In this document: piece by piece, positions 59,175-64,000 of the stretch
Layout of the letters: each line of letters starts with the position of its first letter
How positions within the stretch are numbered: the first letter of the stretch is position 1
From: Chelonoidis abingdonii
Taxonomy: Eukaryota; Chordata; Testudines; Testudinidae
Reading direction: 5' to 3'
Length of the DNA stretch: 64,000 bases
NCBI RefSeq assembly: GCF_003597395.2
Contig: NC_133770.1
Span: forward strand, 30,961,446-31,025,445
The notes under the pieces: generated by a model
Told to the model about the DNA's origin: nothing
The model's input: the letters and a program-made list of their open reading frames with translations, nothing else
Database searches by the model: none
Made by a program: the position numbers and the translations under genes

Positions 59175-60745
59175 TCTGGCAGCAGAAGGGGAGAGGAGCA
59201 ATCACTGTGTAACATTGAAACAATGTATGATCATACCCAAGCGACTGTCTGGAGAAGTTCAGTCAAGCCAGAATGTCCGTAAAGCAGCAGGGAAAGTCTA
59301 TTACAGATAGAACAACAGGATGGAACAGAGGGCGGAGCACTTTGAGGAACTCCTGAACAGACCAGCACCACCAAATCAACAGACATTTAACCCAGCCAAC
59401 GGACCTTCCCATTAATTGCGGATAAAACCAAACCAGATGAGAAGAAAAAGCATCACCATGATGAAGAACAGGAAAGGTTGCTGACTGTAATCCCGCAGCG
59501 GCCCTGAAAGGACTGGATGCTTTTCAGTGGAATGCTGTTCTACCCCTCTTTGAGAGATTGGAAGAAGAAGTGATTCCGGCAGACTGGAAAGAGGGATATC
59601 TCATAAATTTCCCAGAAAGGAGATCTTAGCAACTTGCCAATTATAGAGGAATCACACTCCTGTCGGTGCCAGGAGGTCTTCACCGAGTTCTTTAGAGAGA
59701 ATGAAGGAGGCCATCGATCCACAGCTACGAGGATGAAAGGCAGGTTTCTGGCAGAACGGATCATGCACGGACCAGATAGCAACGCTTCGCATCATAGTCG
59801 AGCAGTCTGTGGAGTTGAACTCCTCGTTGATACATCAATTTGTTGACTATTGAGAAAGGTTCGATGCGTGGATCGAGGACCCTTGGAAGCCTCCTTCGGA
59901 CTACGGCATTCCAACAAAGAGTGGTCAACATGATCAAGAACTCAATTGAATGAGTATACACTGTAGAGTGATCCTATGAGGGCAGCTCATAACAGCTCAG
60001 GGTGCGAACTTGGAGTCAGACAGATGCTTGTTGTCACCACTTCTCTTTCTCCTCGTATCGATTGGATATGAAGACGCCACTTACGAGCGTAGGAATGGAA
60101 TCCAGTGGAGTGGTGGACCAGCTTGATGACCTGGACTTTGCTGACGATTCTGCACTCTTTCACACAGTAAAGAGCAGATGCAGAGAAGACCAACACTGTG
60201 GCAGCCACAATCATCACAGGTTGGCCTCAACTTCACAAGGACAAAGACAAGATCCTTAGGATTATATCCGATTCAGCAGACCCAGTACACTGCAATGGAA
60301 GCCCTTGGAAGGGAAGTGCAGGCGTCACCGTTACCTACGGTAGCAAGCATCGACAGCAGGGTGGCACAGACGCAGGACATCAAGTAAGATTGGGAAGGCA
60401 AGAGCAGCCTTTTACACCTCAAGAATCTGGAGCTCCAGAGAGCTGGTCTTTTGGCAATAAAATATCGACTGTTCAATCACATGTGAAATCAGTCCTACTG
60501 ATATGGAGCTGAAACCTGGAGGCCAACCAAACAACCAAACAGGAGATAGACCTGCATTAATGCTGCCTCATGAAGGATTCTCCAGATGTGGCAGACACAT
60601 CAAGTAACATCCCACCTCTTGGAGAGGACCCGTCAACTCCCAGCAGAGAGAATCAGAAGAGAAGAGTGGGGTTGGGATGGACATTACACTTACACAAGCA
60701 GCCAATAACATCACCAGACAGGCACTGCGGTGGAACCCCAGGCAA
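59175..60745 (+). mobile_element. Non-LTR retrotransposon RT portion, decayed, runs into the gap
   Basis: Plus-strand blocks in order: AEHFEELLNRPAPPN (59340); SCTDQIATLRIIVEQSVE-type sequence near 59755-59815; QLDDLDFADDSALF with the FADD core at 60137-60148; a block with GSKHRQQGGTDAG (60350); and an ITRQAL-like tail near 60705-60735, just before the Ns. It lacks the endonuclease half, so it is 5'-truncated. Frames change at almost every block. It is a different family from the minus-strand LINE at 1376-5160, although both have an APE-type RT order. The 3' end is lost in the gap or just after it. Confidence 0.7.
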
Positions 60746-60845
60746 NNNNNNNNNNNNNNNNNNNNNNNNNNNNNNNNNNNNNNNNNNNNNNNNNNNNNNN
60801 NNNNNNNNNNNNNNNNNNNNNNNNNNNNNNNNNNNNNNNNNNNNN
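60746..60845. other. Assembly gap (100 N)
   Basis: Exactly 100 unknown bases, the usual placeholder for a gap of unknown size. Open frames that cross it are meaningless. Confidence 0.98.
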
Positions 60846-60847
60846 CA

Positions 60848-61069
60848 GAGGTAGAAGGGGAAGTGTTTGCTCAGGTCTTGTAATGGGTAACAAACAAGTC
60901 TATCTATTGCAATAAGTTTAATCAAAGATCCAAAAAAGAATGTTAACTTTAAGATGCTACTTGAGTCGAAATACTATTATTGCCTATATCTCTGAAGGTG
61001 TGTAATCTGTATCGAACTGTTTTAATGGATAAATTACTCTGGCAATTGCCAGATGTTTGGGAAAAGAGT
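60848..61069. other. Unassigned, possibly the middle of an LTR-like repeat
   Basis: AT-rich sequence between the gap and the Harbinger-like element. It appears to continue directly into 63703 when the latter element is removed. Confidence 0.4.
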
Positions 61070-61072
61070 TAA

Positions 61073-63702
61073 GGGCATGGCTACACTCAAGTTGCAGCGC
61101 TGGTGAGGGGTTTACAGCGCTGCACTTAGCAGTGTCTACACTTAAAAGCTCAGCACGCTGCAACTCCCCGTTTGCAGCGCTGGCTGTATACCTGGTCTTT
61201 CCGCGTAGCTATCCAGAGCTCTGTTGTAGGCGCTGGTCATCAGGTGTGGACACCACTCAGCACTGTTTGGCCTCCAGTAAGGAGGTATCCAGATACCTTT
61301 AAGCCTCTCTGGTCATTGCTCGCACTCACTGCCTGGGCTCAGAGCCTAGAGGAAGGAGGTTACTGAGGTTTTGTTGACTCCCAGGTCCATCAGCCAGGAA
61401 GAAGCTAGCCAGTCGCGCCGCTGGGAACTTGGTATTTGAGGAACAAGCAGAGGAGGCCTGGTTCCTGGTAAGAAAGCTTTTATTATAAGGATGCAAATGT
61501 TTTGGAAAGCAGGGGCATGGCTGCCTGCAAGCAGGCTGAGATTGGAATAGCCCCTTGATTTCTCTGTGCTGCTCTTTGCTTTCCAACAAGTCACAGAAAC
61601 CTCCATGGCTTCCAAGTGAGAGCAACCCCCACCCACCCTTCCCAAGGTGAGCTGCGTATGCAAGATGCTCTGAGAGTAGCTCTGTGCCAGATGTGCGGTG
61701 TAGGTTCAGTTTTTATTTCCCTGTAGTCTGCTCTTTTGCTTTCCCACAAGTTCAACACGAAAACCCCATGGCTTCCAGAGTGAAGCAACCCCCACCCCCC
61801 CTTCCAGGTGAGCCACGTGCAGCCTCCCCCTTCCCCTGTTAGCCGCGTGTGGGGGAAACTCGCCATTCTATCTGCAGCTCGGCTCCTGTGCTTGGCTCAG
61901 AATGTGTAAATGATGCTACAAACAACTCTTAAAAACAAGCAGGTTCTGTATTAACAGTATCTCTCTGTGTTTTTTTTTTAAAGTGACTTGAATACTGCCC
62001 TCAGCGCAGACTCTGAAGAGACTGCAAGCTAAGCAAAAAACAAGGAAAAGTAAGGAAGAGGATGGTGAAAAGCAGTATGAATCTTACCTCCACAGAAAAT
62101 AAAAAGTTGGCAAGACTGGAGGGATAAGGAACCATGAAAAGGAAACAGGCCGCCTAAGCGAAAGGAATGACCTACACAAGAGAAGCCATATCGGGCAGGG
62201 ATGAACTTAAAAAAAGTGGAAAAAAAAGCTCTATTTTTCATGTTTTATTTAACTTTCAATAACATACTGATAAAGATTATATACATTGCATCAATATATA
62301 CTGTTGATTGTTATTAATGACTCCTGTTTCACATGTGTGGGTCCCCGCCACTACCTGGGGTGTCAACAGTGTTGGTTTCAGCTGCTCCCCTGCAGGGTTA
62401 ATGCCCTGGAAACTGCAGGGCAGCCGTGGACATGGGGCTGGCTGAAGCAGGGCAAGGGGCTTGCTGGAGGTAGGGGCTGGCTGCCGGCAGGGCAAGGGAT
62501 GTGGGGTCTGGTTGGAGACAAGGGGTGTGGGGCGGCTGCTTTCAGGAGTGGGGTGGCAGCTGGAGACGGGGCAAGGGTGCGGCTGGGCAAGTGTGCAGAG
62601 CTGGTGCGGGCAGGATAGTGGGGGGGGCTTGGCTGGCTTTAGGCAGCTGCAGGGTGTGGTGGCAAGGTTGGCTGGAGGACAGGAAGGGTGTTTGGCAGAG
62701 GTGGCTGTGGTAATGGGGTGCAGAGCTGGCTGCAGCAGGGGGCCGACTGCGTGGGGGCAGGTCAGGGTGCCAATCAGAGGCAGCTGGAACCCATGCCCCT
62801 TTAAGTAGCCCCAAGACCCCCTTCTACTTACTGGGGACCTTTAAATCAGCCGCGGGAGCGCTGGAATGCAAGAGGGAGGCCGGGTCTCCGCGCTCCTTTG
62901 AAGGAAGGGTGGGCAGAGGCAGCTTAGCCCCAGGACTTTTAAATACCCCTCACTGCCCCAGGGCTCGGGGGGGCGCTATTTAAAGGGCTCCAGAGCTCCG
63001 GCCGGGAGAGCGGAGGGCTCGCGCGCCCGCCGGGGCCCGGCCGGGGCTCGCCGCGCTCCGGCCGGGAGAGCGACAAGCCCCATCTCACCGGCCGAGCCCC
63101 GCTGGAGCCCCGCGGAGCGCGTGAGCCCCGCGACTCCGATCTCCCGCTGGAAGCCAACGGCAGAGCGCGGCAAGCTCCGCGACTCCGCTCTCCTGGCCGG
63201 AGCCACACAAGCCCGCCACCTTCACTCTCATGGCTGAGCCCCGGCCGGAGCGCCACAAGCCCCGCCGCCGCGGGCTGGAGCTGTACTGGAAGGGGGCCAT
63301 GCTGCGCTCCCGCGCGGCACTTCACTCAAAGGAGCGGACCAAGGAGCAGACCACAGCCGGGGATGGGGTAAGTTAAAAAAAAAATAAAAAATTAAGAAGT
63401 GCCTCTAGGCGCGGGTCCCGATTTCCCTGGCAGCAGGGCTCGTTGGAAACAGGAACGGAATTGACCCGCACCCTTTCCGTCCCCTTCCCACAACCCACAG
63501 CACCAAAATGGGACGAGTGCTCTTGTGGGAATAAAGCTCCCCCAATGCACCAACCTCACAACAGCGTCTGCAACTGGTGAAAGTGTGGACACACTGCAGC
63601 GCTGTCGCTGTCCAGTGGGCACACGGCAGCGCTGGCCGTATCACAGCTGTACGACACACTGTAACTACAGCGCTGCCAAAACTGCCAGTGTATGCCACAG
63701 CC
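61073..63702. mobile_element. PIF/Harbinger-like non-autonomous element with GC-rich contents
   Basis: Ends GGGCATGGCTACACT and the reverse complement of AGTGTATGCCACAGCC are flanked by TAA at 61070-61072 and 63703-63705, as expected for Harbinger-type 3-bp duplications. The palindromic octamer CAGCGCTG occurs three times near each end (61095, 61115, 61175; 63597, 63627, 63668). This suggests subterminal binding sites. No transposase or Myb-like gene is readable. The interior holds a duplicated block (about 61564-61651 and 61720-61819) and a long GC-rich part (62340-63370). Confidence 0.65.
62340..63370. other. GC-rich, CpG-rich block inside the Harbinger-like element
   Basis: The first part (62400-62760) is a G-rich chain of degenerate GGCTGGCTGCAGGCAGGG-like words. 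The second part (62960-63260) is CpG-rich, with GCTCCGGCCGGGAGAGCG at 62995 and 63055 (a 60-bp period) and further GCCGGAGC-type variants. Its open frames on both strands are repetitive. It could be an older GC-rich repeat nested here or captured sequence. It is not shown to be a promoter. Confidence 0.5.
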
Positions 63703-63705
63703 TAA

Positions 63706-64000
63706 GCCTATTGTTTCTCAGGCCGAAAGGCTGCTAGAAATGTATAAGAAGCTGGGGACCACAAGTTCCTGCTTCATTCTCAGCTGCTTGGGTTCAAGAG
63801 GGGGAAACTCTTAAGCCACAAGGATTGAGATCCCAGCATTCACTGGAGTCACCCGATATGGACATTGGACTATAACCTATGGACCTAATTTCTAAAAGAC
63901 TTTTGGCAACTACAAGCTCATCCTCTACGATGTATCCTGAAACTCCAAGAATTGAATTCAGTCTGTATATGTATTAATCTTTTAAACCAACACTCTCTCT
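63706..64000 (+). repeat. LTR-like sequence, right part, cut by the window end
   Basis: Begins CCTATTGTTTCTCAGGCCG and runs to the window edge. I infer it is the continuation of 60848-61069 beyond the Harbinger-like insertion. No open frame of note. Confidence 0.35.

Noticed and set aside
60570..60925. Open frames crossing 60746-60845
   Set aside because: They translate through 100 unknown bases and have no meaning.
62939..63325. 128-codon minus-strand frame and CpG-rich block as a host gene first exon
   Set aside because: The block lies inside a TAA-flanked transposon and is built of 60-bp and shorter GC-rich repeats. A promoter role is not supported by sequence alone.
1..64000. CRISPR arrays, bacterial operons, riboswitches, tRNA or rRNA genes
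   Set aside because: No regular spacer array, no compact gene packing and no cloverleaf or rRNA signature. The repeat content is that of a vertebrate nuclear genome.

Overview
This is vertebrate nuclear DNA, almost certainly from a cryptodiran (hidden-neck) turtle. The basis is tRNA-derived SINEs of the Cry I type, CR1 LINE 3' ends in both orientations, old MIR copies, a very dense and diverse set of hAT-type DNA transposons, and TG...CA solo LTRs. I see no host exon, tRNA, rRNA or snRNA gene that I can support. Every long open frame is either transposon-derived or looks like chance. The window therefore reads as intergenic or deep-intronic DNA built from layered mobile elements. It contains one 100-base assembly gap (60746-60845).

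Layout. 1-5.2 kb: a decayed, near-complete APE/RT LINE on the minus strand, split by a 701-bp non-autonomous hAT with an exact 8-bp target-site duplication (TSD). 6-12.8 kb: mostly unassigned AT-rich sequence with a palindromic MITE, a folded-back Cry I SINE with an 11-bp TSD, and a CR1 tail. 12.8-16.3 kb: a non-autonomous hAT, then a roughly 3-kb unit bounded by inverted repeats and holding remnants of an FEN/XPG-like nuclease gene. I read this as a candidate Academ-type DNA transposon. 20.9-22.6 kb: a fold-back hAT in which both ends are copies of the element's 3' end, each carrying the transposase dimerisation domain. 23.9-26.8 kb: a TA-flanked MITE, MIRs, and an LTR with an exact 71-bp tandem duplication. 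29.7-37.2 kb: five hAT insertions, including a three-level nest (CR1 inside hAT inside hAT). 38.5-42.7 kb: two CR1 fragments, a SINE, a MIR and a 935-bp solo LTR. 43-47 kb: LTR-like and MITE fragments and a purine-rich tract.

47.4-52 kb: a minus-strand hAT of the TTF/ZMYM1-like (Tip100-type) group whose transposase is split by a 1,243-bp solo LTR carrying a 36-bp minisatellite. 52.6-54.3 kb: a non-autonomous hAT, then the 3' part of an R2-like LINE with a restriction-like endonuclease. 54.6-57.4 kb: a second, older TTF/ZMYM1-like hAT transposase that hosts a 438-bp non-autonomous hAT and a second folded-back SINE. 58.5-64 kb: a nested DNA element, LTR-like sequence, a plus-strand LINE running into the gap, and a 2.6-kb Harbinger-like element with GC-rich contents.

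No gene set here works as a pathway. The biological interest lies in the architecture: eleven hAT insertions whose 8-bp TSDs can be read directly, two SINEs with the same unusual fold-back structure, and a possible Academ relic. Element family and clade names rest on remembered similarity. Termini, TSDs and nesting are read directly from the bases.
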